From NCBI GenBank assembly GCA_963839925.1, contig CAWIWV010000002.1, positions 62,001 through 126,000 on the forward strand: a DNA stretch of 64,000 nt. The letters run 5' to 3'. The notes under the pieces were generated by a model. It did no database searches. It was not told the DNA's origin and worked only from the letters and a program-made list of their open reading frames with translations. Position 1 is the first letter of the stretch; every line of letters begins with the position of its first letter. Positions 8,593 to 17,216 of the stretch are shown in pieces. The translations under genes were made by a program, and so were the position numbers. Origin of the DNA: Bog-756 sp963839925. Lineage in GTDB: Bacteria; Actinomycetota; Acidimicrobiia; Acidimicrobiales; RAAP-2.

Positions 8593-9773
8593 TAGGGCCG
8601 AAACACCACCTTGATGGCGTGTGAAGTCGTCCGGTCGACAGCCGTCTCGACTGCCTCGCGGTAGTGATCGAGGTCGAACTCGTGAGTGACCACCGCGCTG
8701 TCGGGCAAGTAACCGGCTGACAGGACGTCCAATGCACGGTCGACCGAGTGGCGGCTCGGACCGCCGGCGAAACCAGGCGCTGAGCCGGCATCAACCGTGT
8801 GGTCGATCGATCCGACGAGCGCCGCCTCCTTGTACCAGATCGGCGTGAGGTCGACTTCGCTGATGCCCGCGGCGCCGAGCAGTAAGACCGTGCCGCGATG
8901 GGCAACTGCCCGCAACGACTCGGTGACCGACTGCGGTGCGCCCACAGCTTCGACGACGTAGGGGAACCCGCCCATGAGCATCTGGTGCTCCTTGCGCCCG
9001 ACCACCCTCGAGCCGCTCAGTGAGGCCAGTTCCTCCCAGTGCGCGTTGCCCGGATCGGAAGTGACGACGTGGGTCGCTCCGCAGGCCGCGGCGGCGGATG
9101 CTTGATGTGGATGGCGGGCCAGCACGGTCACTGGGCTCTGCGGAAAGAGACCCCGCAGCGCGGCCAGTGCAGCGAGTCCGATGATCCCGGCGCCCACGAT
9201 CAGCACGGGGTCCCCGTCGACCAGAGGTGCGCGCAGCAGTCCGTGACAGGCGATCGACACCGGCTCGTAGAGGCTCGCAGCGCGGTCGGGCACCGCGTCG
9301 GGAAGCGCATGCAGCATGGAGTCGTGGGCCACCACCATCTCGGCCCATCCCCCACCGAGGTCCCAGGTGAAGCCGAGTGAGCGCCCGGAGCTGACGATTC
9401 CGCTGTCGAGATTGAGGCACGACGAGGTCCACCCACGCGCGCAGTTCGCGCAGGGCGGATTGATGCCGCGGGGCAGGCACGGGATGCACGGGTCGATCAC
9501 CACCCGCGTTCCCACCGAGACCGAGCATTCGGGACCGGCCTCGACGACCCGGCCGGCCGTCTCGTGGCCGAGGACGAAGGGGAAGGCTCCGATCCCCATC
9601 AGGGTAGGAGAGGGGCCGGTGTTGTGGGCGAACAGATGCAGATCGCTGCCGCAGATCCCGCCGGTCATCACCTCGACGCGGGCCCACGATGGATCCGGCA
9701 GTGCCGGCTCGGGCAACTCGGACAAGGAAGCTGGAAAGGCGGGATCGGCGTAATCGAACACAACGGCGCGCAC
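8592..9773 (-). CDS. Zinc-dependent alcohol dehydrogenase (MDR superfamily)
   Basis: 393 residues from GTG 9773. GGICGSDLH near residue 38 carries the catalytic zinc Cys, GHETAGRV the second ligand region, and a Cys-rich lobe (CIPC, CANC and a fourth Cys in SSCLN) is the structural zinc site. The cofactor motif is GAGIIGLAA. This matches medium-chain dehydrogenases of the threonine/sorbitol dehydrogenase group; the substrate is unknown. The start is set by TACTCT 6 nt upstream of GTG. A longer open frame continues upstream but crosses the divergent PhyH gene and is not credible. It shares a 63-bp divergent promoter region with that dioxygenase, so the two may act on related substrates. Confidence 0.9.
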   Translation of the reverse strand: MRAVVFDYADPAFPASLSELPEPALPDPSWARVEVMTGGICGSDLHLFAHNTGPSPTLMGIGAFPFVLGHETAGRVVEAGPECSVSVGTRVVIDPCIPCLPRGINPPCANCARGWTSSCLNLDSGIVSSGRSLGFTWDLGGGWAEMVVAHDSMLHALPDAVPDRAASLYEPVSIACHGLLRAPLVDGDPVLIVGAGIIGLAALAALRGLFPQSPVTVLARHPHQASAAAACGATHVVTSDPGNAHWEELASLSGSRVVGRKEHQMLMGGFPYVVEAVGAPQSVTESLRAVAHRGTVLLLGAAGISEVDLTPIWYKEAALVGSIDHTVDAGSAPGFAGGPSRHSVDRALDVLSAGYLPDSAVVTHEFDLDHYREAVETAVDRTTSHAIKVVFRP

Positions 9774-9836
9774 GGACAGAGAGTACGACGGCCGAGGCCT
9801 GCCCGCACAGAATCCGCCTGACCTAAGGTGCGCTCG
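9774..9836. promoter_or_regulatory. Compact divergent leaderless promoters
   Basis: Minus strand: TACTCT (9785-9780), 6 nt, GTG 9773. Plus strand: TAAGGT (9824-9829), 7 nt, ATG 9837. Both lack a Shine-Dalgarno. The two -10 boxes are about 40 bp apart. Confidence 0.6.
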
Positions 9837-10739
9837 ATGCGGGTTCCCGACGCCGCCCTCGATGAGCTCCGGACTCAGGGTTACTCGCTGATGGAGGGAT
9901 TCCTCGGGGCCGACGAGTTCGCCGCCGCCCAAGCAGCGCTCTGGCTCCACTTCCCACGGCCCGATGAGTACTTCGCCGACCCGGGCGCCCACGACACCTT
10001 TGCGGCCAGCCAGTTCGCGGGGGTCCTCGAGTTCCCCTACCGATCGTGGGATCTGAACGGGTTGGCAGTCCACCCCGACCTCATCGACGCGGCCGAGCGC
10101 TACTTGGAGACGACCGAACTCCACCTGTACAAGGTCGAGCTGTGGGCCAAGTACGCCGGTGCGACCAACTACGACCAACCGCTCCACCGCGATTACGGCA
10201 GCCACAGCCTCGTCGTACCGAGGCCCGAGAGCCGCTATCAGCAGATCACGACCTTCGTCTACCTGTCCGATGTCACCGAGGATGACGGCCCGACCGTGAT
10301 CGTCCCCTATGACGATGGCAAGGACGTCCCCTTTTCGCCGCTCTACTTGCCGTTCGGAAAGCTTGCCGAGCGCGAAGTCCGCTGCGTCGGACCAGCAGGG
10401 TCGCTGCTGATGTATCGAACCGACATTCTCCACCGGGGGTCCGACTTCCGAGTGCCCGGCAGAGCGAGGTTCTCGCTCCTCGCCGACTTCCAGGTACGCG
10501 GCACGACCTGGGGCGGCAAGATGGCCTGGCCAAAGCAGTCCCCCGACCGCTGGGCCAAGTTCATCCCGCAGTGCAGCGTGCGGCAGCGCGACCTCTTCGG
10601 CTGGCCCCGGCCCGGAGATCCGTACTGGGACGAGTCCACACTCGAAGGTGTGGCGGCCCGGTATCCGGGCATCGATCTCGAGCCGTACCGAGCGACACCC
10701 ACCGACCGGCCCACCGCCGAGGGCGCCACAACGCTCTGA
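9837..10739 (+). CDS. Phytanoyl-CoA dioxygenase (PhyH)-family Fe(II)/2-oxoglutarate oxygenase
   Basis: 300 residues from ATG 9837. LHRDYG provides the HxD iron motif, DILHRGS the distal His, and the Arg of ARFSLL the 2-oxoglutarate carboxylate ligand, so the facial triad is complete. PhyH proteins hydroxylate lipids, osmolytes and natural products. GTG 9828 is in frame upstream, but it overlaps the TAAGGT -10 box, so ATG 9837 with 7-nt spacing is preferred. It is divergent from an alcohol dehydrogenase and followed by a diguanylate cyclase. The substrate cannot be inferred. Confidence 0.88.
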   Translation: MRVPDAALDELRTQGYSLMEGFLGADEFAAAQAALWLHFPRPDEYFADPGAHDTFAASQFAGVLEFPYRSWDLNGLAVHPDLIDAAERYLETTELHLYKVELWAKYAGATNYDQPLHRDYGSHSLVVPRPESRYQQITTFVYLSDVTEDDGPTVIVPYDDGKDVPFSPLYLPFGKLAEREVRCVGPAGSLLMYRTDILHRGSDFRVPGRARFSLLADFQVRGTTWGGKMAWPKQSPDRWAKFIPQCSVRQRDLFGWPRPGDPYWDESTLEGVAARYPGIDLEPYRATPTDRPTAEGATTL

Positions 10740-10792
10740 GAGGGGCGAATCCCCGCCTAAAGCGCCAGTTCTGCCTGGTCGATGAATTTCTG

Positions 10793-12106
10793 GTGACACT
10801 CGCTGACCAGGGAGATGCCGCCCTATCCGGCGACCTCGACCAGCCGACACTGGTCCGCATCCTGACGGACCTTCCGGACGTCGTCATCGTTGTCGACGGA
10901 ATGGGCCGGTTGGAGTGGGGAAATCGGACGGCCGAAGAGTTCTTCGGTCGTTCCTTGCGTGACACAGCCGGACTCTCCGGCCTCGACTTCGTCCATCCCG
11001 AGGATCTCGAGTTCGTGCTCCGGTCGTTGACGACCATCCAAGGCAAGAAGGTGGGCACCCCGATCGAAATCCGTCTCAAGGCGCCCAGCGGCTGGCGATT
11101 GATGGAGGTGGTCGGGTCACCCGCACCCTGGATGGCCCCCGGTTCGGTGTTGTTGTGTCTGAGGGATTTGACCGATCGGCGACGTCATGAACTGGCCTAC
11201 AACAACGACGCCGCCTTGCGGAACCTGGTGCACAACGCTGCCGCGTTGACCATCTCTCTGTCAGCGAACGGCATGGTCCAATCGTGTTCGGGAGCTCTCA
11301 CCCGAATCACCGGCCACGACACCGAGCTCGTCGAGGGCAGGCCTCTGGCCACCCTTGTCGTCGGGCGCGATCGGCCACTCTTCCAGGCTGCGCTCGAGCG
11401 GGCCTCCCGAGGAGCTCTGACCGCCGCACCGGTGACGGTCACCGTGTCACTCGTGCGATTCGGCGATGGGAAGGAGATCCCCTTCGAGCTCGCCTTCGTC
11501 AATCTGCTCGATGATCCGACCGTTCGTGGATTCGTCGTCTCCGGCCACGACGTCACGGAGCAGCAACGCATCGAGGCCGACCTCTCCTTCAGGGCATTCC
11601 ACGATCCGTTGACGGACGTCGGAAATCGGGCACTGTTCGGGGATCGCCTGGAGCACGCGCTGTCGCGACACGCTCGATCACGCAACAACCTTGCACTCTT
11701 GTACCTCGATATCGACGATTTCAAGGCGGTCAACGACGAGTTCGGTCACGACGCCGGAGATCTCGTACTCCAGACGATGGCGACCCGTATCGCCGGGTGC
11801 ATCCGCACGGTCGACACGCTTGCGAGGCTGGGAGGCGACGAGTTCGGAATCCTGCTCGAGGACGTTGGAAGCGATCAAGAGGTCCTCGAGCTGGCGGACC
11901 GCATTCTCCACTCCTGCGACGAACCCTTCCCCTTGGGCCGGCCGGTCCATGTGGGCCTCAGCATCGGCATCTCGTTCGGCTCGCCCGACAGCACGATGGA
12001 GCAACTCCTCCAGCACGCAGATCGGGCGATGTACGCCGCCAAAGCACAAGGGAAGAACCGCTACGAGGCCTTCGTCCTCGGCGATGTCGCGACCGGTGTC
12101 GGTTGA
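10793..12106 (+). CDS. Diguanylate cyclase with two PAS domains (GGDEF)
   Basis: 437 residues from GTG 10793. Two PAS/PAC units cover about residues 20-140 and 145-265, followed by a GGDEF domain to residue about 430. The active site reads RLGGDEFG and is intact. An RxxD inhibitory I-site (RTVD) lies five residues before GGDEF, so product feedback by c-di-GMP is expected. There is no transmembrane segment or EAL domain, so it is a soluble sensor-cyclase. The start is uncertain: no earlier standard in-frame start exists after the end of the PhyH gene, and an open frame extends upstream through that gene. Confidence 0.88.
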   Translation: MTLADQGDAALSGDLDQPTLVRILTDLPDVVIVVDGMGRLEWGNRTAEEFFGRSLRDTAGLSGLDFVHPEDLEFVLRSLTTIQGKKVGTPIEIRLKAPSGWRLMEVVGSPAPWMAPGSVLLCLRDLTDRRRHELAYNNDAALRNLVHNAAALTISLSANGMVQSCSGALTRITGHDTELVEGRPLATLVVGRDRPLFQAALERASRGALTAAPVTVTVSLVRFGDGKEIPFELAFVNLLDDPTVRGFVVSGHDVTEQQRIEADLSFRAFHDPLTDVGNRALFGDRLEHALSRHARSRNNLALLYLDIDDFKAVNDEFGHDAGDLVLQTMATRIAGCIRTVDTLARLGGDEFGILLEDVGSDQEVLELADRILHSCDEPFPLGRPVHVGLSIGISFGSPDSTMEQLLQHADRAMYAAKAQGKNRYEAFVLGDVATGVG

Positions 12107-12349
12107 GCGACTCCGACGAACGCAGTTCCACAGTCGAGATTTAGTGGCTTCTTACCGGCCGTCAATGTTCCGCTTAGGAACCGATGGTCCAATGGTTCCC
12201 GGACCGACAGCGCTGGGCAGGGCGAGTCGATCGGATACAGAGGGCGCGTGATCCGCGTGTCGGACGATTGGTTCCGTTTCGGAGCCGGTCGCTGACGTGC
12301 GGGGAGAGTGGCGGTCACCACCGTCGGCGCTATTCGATTGGAGGGATAC
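12107..12349. other. Intergenic stretch without recognised gene
   Basis: About 240 bp. Short open frames occur but show no family resemblance. The end carries the Shine-Dalgarno of the next gene (GGAGGG at 12340-12345). Confidence 0.5.
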
Positions 12350-12592
12350 TTGCTCGTGGAACTGTGCAACCTTTGCGAATCGGCGGAATGCGAATGTCGG
12401 GAGATAGCCTTGGAGAATCTGGCGGCGATCAGTCACCGTCGAGAGCTCTTGGAGCTCGAAGAGCTGTCCGACGTCAGAGTCGCTCGCGCGGCGGGTGCGA
12501 CGTGGACTGAGATCGGCACGGCCCTTCGGGTGGGTGACCGCATCGTGTCGAAGAAGTACGGCCTGCTCTTGAAGTCTCCGGTGCGCGCTTGA
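12350..12592 (+). CDS. Small Cys-containing helix-turn-helix protein
   Basis: 80 residues from TTG 12350, chosen because GGAGGG ends 4 nt upstream. Residues 6-14 contain four closely spaced Cys (CNLCESAECEC), which might bind metal or act as a redox switch. The C-terminal half (ARAAGATWTEIGTALRV, then a basic segment) has the spacing of a sigma-factor-like or MerR-like helix-turn-helix, similar to small actinobacterial proteins with an A-x3-G-x-W-x2-I motif. GTG 12356 is an alternative start. It stands alone between a diguanylate cyclase and a YihY protein. Probably DNA-binding; no target can be proposed. Confidence 0.65.
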   Translation: MLVELCNLCESAECECREIALENLAAISHRRELLELEELSDVRVARAAGATWTEIGTALRVGDRIVSKKYGLLLKSPVRA

Positions 12593-12644
12593 CCTGACCG
12601 CGCCCCTGCTTGAGGTCGATCCGCCTTGATGGTTCGATGGGCCG

Positions 12645-13637
12645 ATGAGCTATTTCCGACGGCTGCTTTCGAGCTTCGACCGCAAACAGCGCAGCGCCCC
12701 GACTGTTGGACTCGTCTACGCAGTCGTCAAGAAGTTCGGAGACGACAAGGCGAACCAGTACGTGGTCGCACTCGGATGGTATGGCTTTGTCGCCATCTAC
12801 CCGCTCGTGCTCGCCGTCGTCACCATTCTCGGTTTCATCGGAGCGCCCTCGTTGGGACACCGATTCGTCTCGACGCTTCACGAGTTTCCGGTCGTCGGGC
12901 CCCAGTTCAACCCCGAGCACCCGTCGAAGAGTCTCGAAGGCAGCGGCATCGGTCTGGCCGTCGGCCTCCTCGGATTGATCTACGGTGCGCAAGGCGTGAC
13001 TCAAACGGTGCAACGAGCCATGGCCGGGGTCTGGAACGTGGCGGACGTCGACACGCCGACCTTCTTCCCCCGCCTCATCCGCAGCTTGATCGCGCTCATC
13101 GTGATCGGCGGATCCTTCGTGGTCGATGCCGCCTTCGCAACCTTGGTCACCCACACCGGAGCCGACCTGGTCGCGCGGGCGTGGGCCCTCTTCGCAATGG
13201 TCATCTTCAACCTCGCCTGCTATCTCGTGGTGTTCCACGTCACGACCCCGGTCACGGTTCCTTGGTCCAACCATCTGCCCGGCGCCGCCTTGGCGTCGGT
13301 CGGCTTCACCCTGTTGATCACCCTGGGGGCCGGTCTCGTGCAGCACCAACTTCGACACAGCTCGGAGACCTACGGTCAATTCGGCCTGGTGATCGGCCTC
13401 GTCGGCTTCCTGTTTCTGCTTGCGAAGATCAGCCTCTACGGGGCGGAGCTCAATCCGGTCATCAGTCGCCATCTGTGGCCACGGGGGCTCCAAGAGGAGG
13501 ACCCGACCGCGGCAGACTTTCGCGTCCTGTCGGATCTCGCCCAGCAGGCTCGCCGTCGGAAGGACCAGAGAATATATGTCAGCTTCGGCGAAGATCCGGC
13601 CGACCAGGCTGGAACCGACGCCGCATCCAGCAGCTGA
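12645..13637 (+). CDS. YihY/BrkB-family inner-membrane protein
   Basis: 330 residues with about six hydrophobic segments (near residues 40-60, 105-125, 145-170, 180-205, 215-235 and 245-265), the topology of YihY/BrkB proteins. The N-terminal WYGFVAIYPLVL and the late LYGAELN segments are typical of the family. The acidic, Ser-rich tail of about 50 residues is probably cytoplasmic. The biochemical role of the family is unresolved, although it was once annotated as RNase BN. No Shine-Dalgarno or leaderless box is clear. Confidence 0.85.
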   Translation: MSYFRRLLSSFDRKQRSAPTVGLVYAVVKKFGDDKANQYVVALGWYGFVAIYPLVLAVVTILGFIGAPSLGHRFVSTLHEFPVVGPQFNPEHPSKSLEGSGIGLAVGLLGLIYGAQGVTQTVQRAMAGVWNVADVDTPTFFPRLIRSLIALIVIGGSFVVDAAFATLVTHTGADLVARAWALFAMVIFNLACYLVVFHVTTPVTVPWSNHLPGAALASVGFTLLITLGAGLVQHQLRHSSETYGQFGLVIGLVGFLFLLAKISLYGAELNPVISRHLWPRGLQEEDPTAADFRVLSDLAQQARRRKDQRIYVSFGEDPADQAGTDAASSS

Positions 13638-13688
13638 GTTCGTCGTGCTCACCGTCACGTCATGACGGGAGCGGTGTTCGAAACCCTG

Positions 13689-13716
13689 TTGCGCCTTGCG
13701 AAGCTCCCGGTAGTGT
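13689..13716 (+). promoter_or_regulatory. Candidate sigma-70-type promoter
   Basis: TTGCGC (13689-13694), a 16-bp spacer and TAGTGT (13711-13716) lie about 50 bp upstream of the propeller gene at 13765. Confidence 0.4.
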
Positions 13717-13764
13717 TTCGGAAACAGCGAAAACGCCGATGACGGGCGAGTTCGGGGGTTCCCA

Positions 13765-15249
13765 GTGAAACCAGGCACTTCGTCGAGCGGTACGCGAAAG
13801 CGCCTCATGGCGCTCCTCGTCGTCTTGGCAGCCGTGACCGCTTCGACACTTGCTTGGGCCAGTGCCGCGACGGCTCGGTCGCAGGCGGTACCGGCTGCAG
13901 CCTCCAACTTCGGCACCAACTGGCCGACTTACCACGGGAATGCCGAAGCGTCGGCCATCATGCCCACGTCCCCCAAGTTGTTGCCGTCGAGCCACGCATG
14001 GACCTCGCCTTCCCTCGATGGGCAGCTTTTTGGGGAACCGCTCGTGGCCAATGGGAGGATCATCGCCGCGACCGAAAACGACACCGTCTACGTGTTGGCC
14101 GCGAGGACCGGAAAAGTCCTGTGGTCTCGCCACCTCGCGACAGCGGTGCCCTCTGGTGACCTTCCCTGCGGTGATATCTCGCCAACGGTTGGCATCACCG
14201 GTACCCCGGTCGTCGACGTGTCACGCCACGAGATCTTCGTCGACGCGGACACGCTGATCAAAGGACCCGCCGCATCGAACGGGGTGGAGGCATCGCATCG
14301 GCTGTTCGGATTGGACCTCTACACCGGCAAGGTCGAGCTGAATCAAGCGGCGATGCCGAGTGCCGGCGAGGATCAGCTCGCGCAGTTGCAGCGACCTGGC
14401 TTGGCACTCGACGACGGCGACGTCGTGATCGCCTACGGCCAGAACGCGGGCGACTGCCCCGGCCCCAACGGTCCCGCGCACGGCTACGTCGTCTCCATTC
14501 CGGAGAAGGGCGGCCTGCTCCACTTCTTCCAGATCAGTAGCGGTACAGACCGTGGAGCGGTGTGGATGGGCGGCAGTTCTCCGGTCATCGACCCGAAGCA
14601 CAACGTCTACGTCGCGAGCGCGGACGGTTACAACCTCGGTGCGGGTCAAAAATACGACGACAGCGACGCTGTACTCGAGCTGACGCCGACGATGAAGCTC
14701 GAGTCGATCTTCTATCCCGCAGACTGGCAAAACCTGAGCGGCGAGGACTTGGACCTCGGGACCGGGGATCCCGCTCTCGTCAACGGCTTCGTGTTCCAGA
14801 TCGGAAAGTCGGACATCGGCTATCTGCTGCGGCCTGGACATCTCGGCGGGAAGGAAGGCGAGGTCGCCTCCCTTTCACTGTGCAGCGGCAACCCCGACGG
14901 TGGCCACGCGATCTATGAGTCGATCGTCTACATCCCCTGCCCGAATGGCGTGACCGCGGTCAAGGTCTCGTCGAAGGCTCCCTACCTGCAGAAACTCTGG
15001 ACAGACAACGACGGGGTGGGGGCGGGACCGATCATCTCGAGTGGACTGATCTGGACGGTCGGCGGCAACGCGATACACGGGCTGAACCCGGCCAATGGGG
15101 ACGAGGAGGTTTCGATTCCCTTCGGTGCCACTGCGAACCACTTCCCGACACCGTCGGTCGCCGACGGGTTGCTGCTCGTCGCCGGTACGAACCAGGTCTA
15201 CGCCTTCATGGGTCCTGCAGGGCTCCCGCCCGCTCCTCCCGCCCCTTAG
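13765..15249 (+). CDS. Secreted PQQ-like beta-propeller protein
   Basis: 494 residues from GTG. A signal peptide spans about residues 10-40 (basic RKR, hydrophobic core, ATARS-like cleavage region). The mature part has pyrroloquinoline-quinone-dehydrogenase-like blades with YVLAARTGKVLW and DLYTGKVEL motifs. There is no dehydrogenase active-site Asp or haem motif that I can identify, so it may be a structural or ligand-binding propeller. The C-terminus is Pro-rich (LPPAPPAP). It is clearly homologous to the membrane-anchored protein at 34736-36433: both contain WTSP-x-LDGQL, ATENDTVY, LPCGDI and GANHFPTPS-like segments. Its stop overlaps that of the convergent copper monooxygenase gene by 3 bp. 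Confidence 0.85.
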   Translation: MKPGTSSSGTRKRLMALLVVLAAVTASTLAWASAATARSQAVPAAASNFGTNWPTYHGNAEASAIMPTSPKLLPSSHAWTSPSLDGQLFGEPLVANGRIIAATENDTVYVLAARTGKVLWSRHLATAVPSGDLPCGDISPTVGITGTPVVDVSRHEIFVDADTLIKGPAASNGVEASHRLFGLDLYTGKVELNQAAMPSAGEDQLAQLQRPGLALDDGDVVIAYGQNAGDCPGPNGPAHGYVVSIPEKGGLLHFFQISSGTDRGAVWMGGSSPVIDPKHNVYVASADGYNLGAGQKYDDSDAVLELTPTMKLESIFYPADWQNLSGEDLDLGTGDPALVNGFVFQIGKSDIGYLLRPGHLGGKEGEVASLSLCSGNPDGGHAIYESIVYIPCPNGVTAVKVSSKAPYLQKLWTDNDGVGAGPIISSGLIWTVGGNAIHGLNPANGDEEVSIPFGATANHFPTPSVADGLLLVAGTNQVYAFMGPAGLPPAPPAP

Positions 15250-16382
15250 ACCGCGGCGTGAGTGTTCGGGAGAGTGTTTGAGGTCCACGCCAGGCCGATG
15301 CACATCTCGTCCGTTGATCCGTCTCCCCAGGTGACGAAATGGGGGGCTGCCTTGCGCAGGATCGGAAGCTCCGCTTCCAGCGTTGGATCGTAGGTACAGG
15401 TGATCCTCACCGGCTCCCCTGCGGTGACGCGGACCGGGTCGGTCAGGTTGTATGACCGCTGGTCGTGGAAGTCGTAGTTCGGCACATCGAGGACCGTCCT
15501 TGCTTGGGGTGTTCCCGGGTCGAGCACCATCTTGAACGCGGTACCGAGGAGGTGCATGTGGGCGTAGACCCTCACGATGTAGCCGCTCTTGTCCACCGAC
15601 GTCGTGCACGACGCCGTGTCTCCGACGACTGGATCCGACGGGTTCTCCCCACAGGCCGCCTCGATGCCGTTCGCCTCCTCGACAGCCGTGTGCCCGAATC
15701 GCTGGCCGAGGTTCGCGAGTGAGGTGGCTCGGTTGCACAATGGGCCGGTCACATCGGTCGGGCACGGGATGTTCGGCGACGCGAGCATCAGGTTGAGATG
15801 GAGCGGTAGCAGTGGAGTCGTCGTCGGTACGGTGCCAAGCACCAGCGAGTTCTTCACCGGGGCGTGACCCACGAGCAGGTTGTAGTGCACCTGCATGATG
15901 ACCAGACTCCCGGCGGCGAGGAACACCCCGGTGCCCTTCGGAAAATGGTCTGTGCCCGCGCCGGGAGCCCAGAAGGTGAGCAACGGGTCCGCAGCAAGCC
16001 CGACGAGTGCGGTGCCCGGAAGCGGTCCCCCAAAGCAGGTCCACCCTTTCCCCCCGTTGTTGTCGCGCTCGACCGATGCGGCGGAGGAAGGGGGGACGAG
16101 GAACAGAGCCGCGTGATGGTCCTCGGCGCTTCCCGGGATGAACTGGCTGGAGATGATGTACGAGGCCTGAGCCAGATGAGGGTTGACCAGCGTGCAGTGG
16201 TAGTCGTCGGTCGTGCCTGGGGCCGCCACCGGTTGGTAGGCATGGGCCATCGTCAGCGAGACGGTCTTGACCCCTGAATTCGAGTCGGGGGCACCCGATG
16301 CACCCATCGACCTCGAGAACAAGAAGGCGGCGACGGCGATCACGATCACACCAACGAGCAGCGCTATTCGTGGAACCTTCAT
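15246..16382 (-). CDS. Secreted type II copper, ascorbate-dependent monooxygenase-like protein (PHM/DBH family)
   Basis: 378 residues from ATG 16382. The N-terminus has a single hydrophobic segment (about residues 6-23), so it is exported or membrane-tethered. All six copper ligands of peptidylglycine/dopamine monooxygenases have equivalents in the right order and spacing: His89-His90 and His166 for CuH; His275, His277 and Met360 for CuM. DDYHC early in the domain is also typical of the family. Several Cys could form disulfides. Such enzymes hydroxylate C-H bonds outside the cell, but the substrate here is unknown. The start is set by TAGCGT 8 nt upstream; a longer open frame upstream lacks support. 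Confidence 0.85.
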   Translation of the reverse strand: MKVPRIALLVGVIVIAVAAFLFSRSMGASGAPDSNSGVKTVSLTMAHAYQPVAAPGTTDDYHCTLVNPHLAQASYIISSQFIPGSAEDHHAALFLVPPSSAASVERDNNGGKGWTCFGGPLPGTALVGLAADPLLTFWAPGAGTDHFPKGTGVFLAAGSLVIMQVHYNLLVGHAPVKNSLVLGTVPTTTPLLPLHLNLMLASPNIPCPTDVTGPLCNRATSLANLGQRFGHTAVEEANGIEAACGENPSDPVVGDTASCTTSVDKSGYIVRVYAHMHLLGTAFKMVLDPGTPQARTVLDVPNYDFHDQRSYNLTDPVRVTAGEPVRITCTYDPTLEAELPILRKAAPHFVTWGDGSTDEMCIGLAWTSNTLPNTHAAV

Positions 16383-16390
16383 CGCAGGTG

Positions 16391-16396
16391 ACGCTA
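16391..16396 (-). promoter_or_regulatory. -10 box TAGCGT, leaderless promoter of the copper monooxygenase gene
   Basis: TAGCGT on the minus strand ends 8 nt before ATG 16382; no Shine-Dalgarno is present. Confidence 0.5.
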
Positions 16397-16596
16397 TCAG
16401 CGCGGGAATCGACTGCTCAGGGAACGGGACCAGCGATTGATCCTGCCTGATCAGGACAGCAGTGATCGACCGATCCAGCCGTTCGCCCCGCTGACACACC
16501 CGGCGGCACGGCAAAGACAGCGCTGGCCGTGTGCATCGTGAATTGAATCAACGCATCGGACTGGATCTCGTGCCCTGAGACGCGGGCTGGGACTGC

Positions 16597-16611
16597 CTGC
16601 CGACTAGGCAG
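16597..16611 (-). terminator. Possible hairpin downstream of the Fur-family gene
   Basis: CTGCC (16597-16601) pairs with GGCAG (16607-16611) across a 5-nt loop, in the 257-bp gap after the regulator gene. The stem is short and no T-run follows. Confidence 0.25.
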
Positions 16612-16639
16612 CGCTGTCCGTCTGCCAGGCGCCGCTCTG

Positions 16640-17104
16640 TCAGGCCTCTGCTGCCGAGCAGTTGGCGCACAGACCGAGGATGGCAAAGTGCTTGGGGTCG
16701 ATGGTGAACCCCAGATTGGCTTTGGCGGAGCGGGCCAGGCCACGGAAGTAGGCCTCAGGAGCCTCGATCATCGCCCCGCATTCGGCACAGATGAAATGGG
16801 CGTGCGCGTGGGTGGCCAACAAGTAGCTCGACGGTCCGTGGCCGAGGTGTGAATGAGAGACCACACCGAGCTGCTCCAACTCCTCCAGGTTCCGATAGAT
16901 GGTCGAGAGGTGCACGTCGGGCGCCTCTTCCTGGACGGCATCGGCCAGTTCCTCGGCACTCATGTGGCCATCGGCCGCGAACAGGACCTCCAGCAGAATG
17001 CGTCGGGATGAAGTGGCCCGACCTCCGTGGGATCTGAGGTACTCGATCACCGAATCGACCGAGGTGAAATCCCCTTCCTCAGCTCGGTGGAGTGCCTTTG
17101 CCAT
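16640..17104 (-). CDS. Fur-family metal-responsive repressor, possibly nickel-responsive (Nur-like)
   Basis: 154 residues, normal Fur length. The winged-helix part contains STIYRNLEELEQLG, the family recognition-helix region. HAHAH (His99, 101, 103) followed by CAEC (Cys106, 109), and later CANC (Cys146, 149), form the regulatory-metal and structural-zinc sites. The gene is divergent from a NiCoT nickel/cobalt transporter with 112 bp between starts, so control of nickel uptake is the simplest inference; Fur, Zur or PerR-like roles cannot be excluded. TAGTCT 7 nt upstream of ATG supports the start. Confidence 0.85.
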   Translation of the reverse strand: MAKALHRAEEGDFTSVDSVIEYLRSHGGRATSSRRILLEVLFAADGHMSAEELADAVQEEAPDVHLSTIYRNLEELEQLGVVSHSHLGHGPSSYLLATHAHAHFICAECGAMIEAPEAYFRGLARSAKANLGFTIDPKHFAILGLCANCSAAEA

Positions 17105-17216
17105 TGCTCAAAGACTACCGGCTCATGCCCTCGACAGAAAGGAGCGCATCCAACTATTGCATCAGCTTCGTATTTACCATACCTTATCAAGAAGCCACCC
17201 GAGAGTAGGAGAACCG
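17105..17216. promoter_or_regulatory. Divergent control region between Fur-family gene and NiCoT gene
   Basis: Minus strand: TAGTCT (17117-17112) lies 7 nt before the regulator ATG. Plus strand: TACCAT (17175-17180) may be a -10 for the transporter. The inverted repeat GTAT-N5-ATAC at 17170-17182 overlaps that box and is a candidate operator. The transporter also has AGGAG (17207-17211) 5 nt before its GTG. Confidence 0.45.

Noticed and set aside
9774..10850. N-terminal extension of the alcohol dehydrogenase frame
   Set aside because: It lies opposite the well-supported PhyH gene and upstream of the dehydrogenase promoter box.
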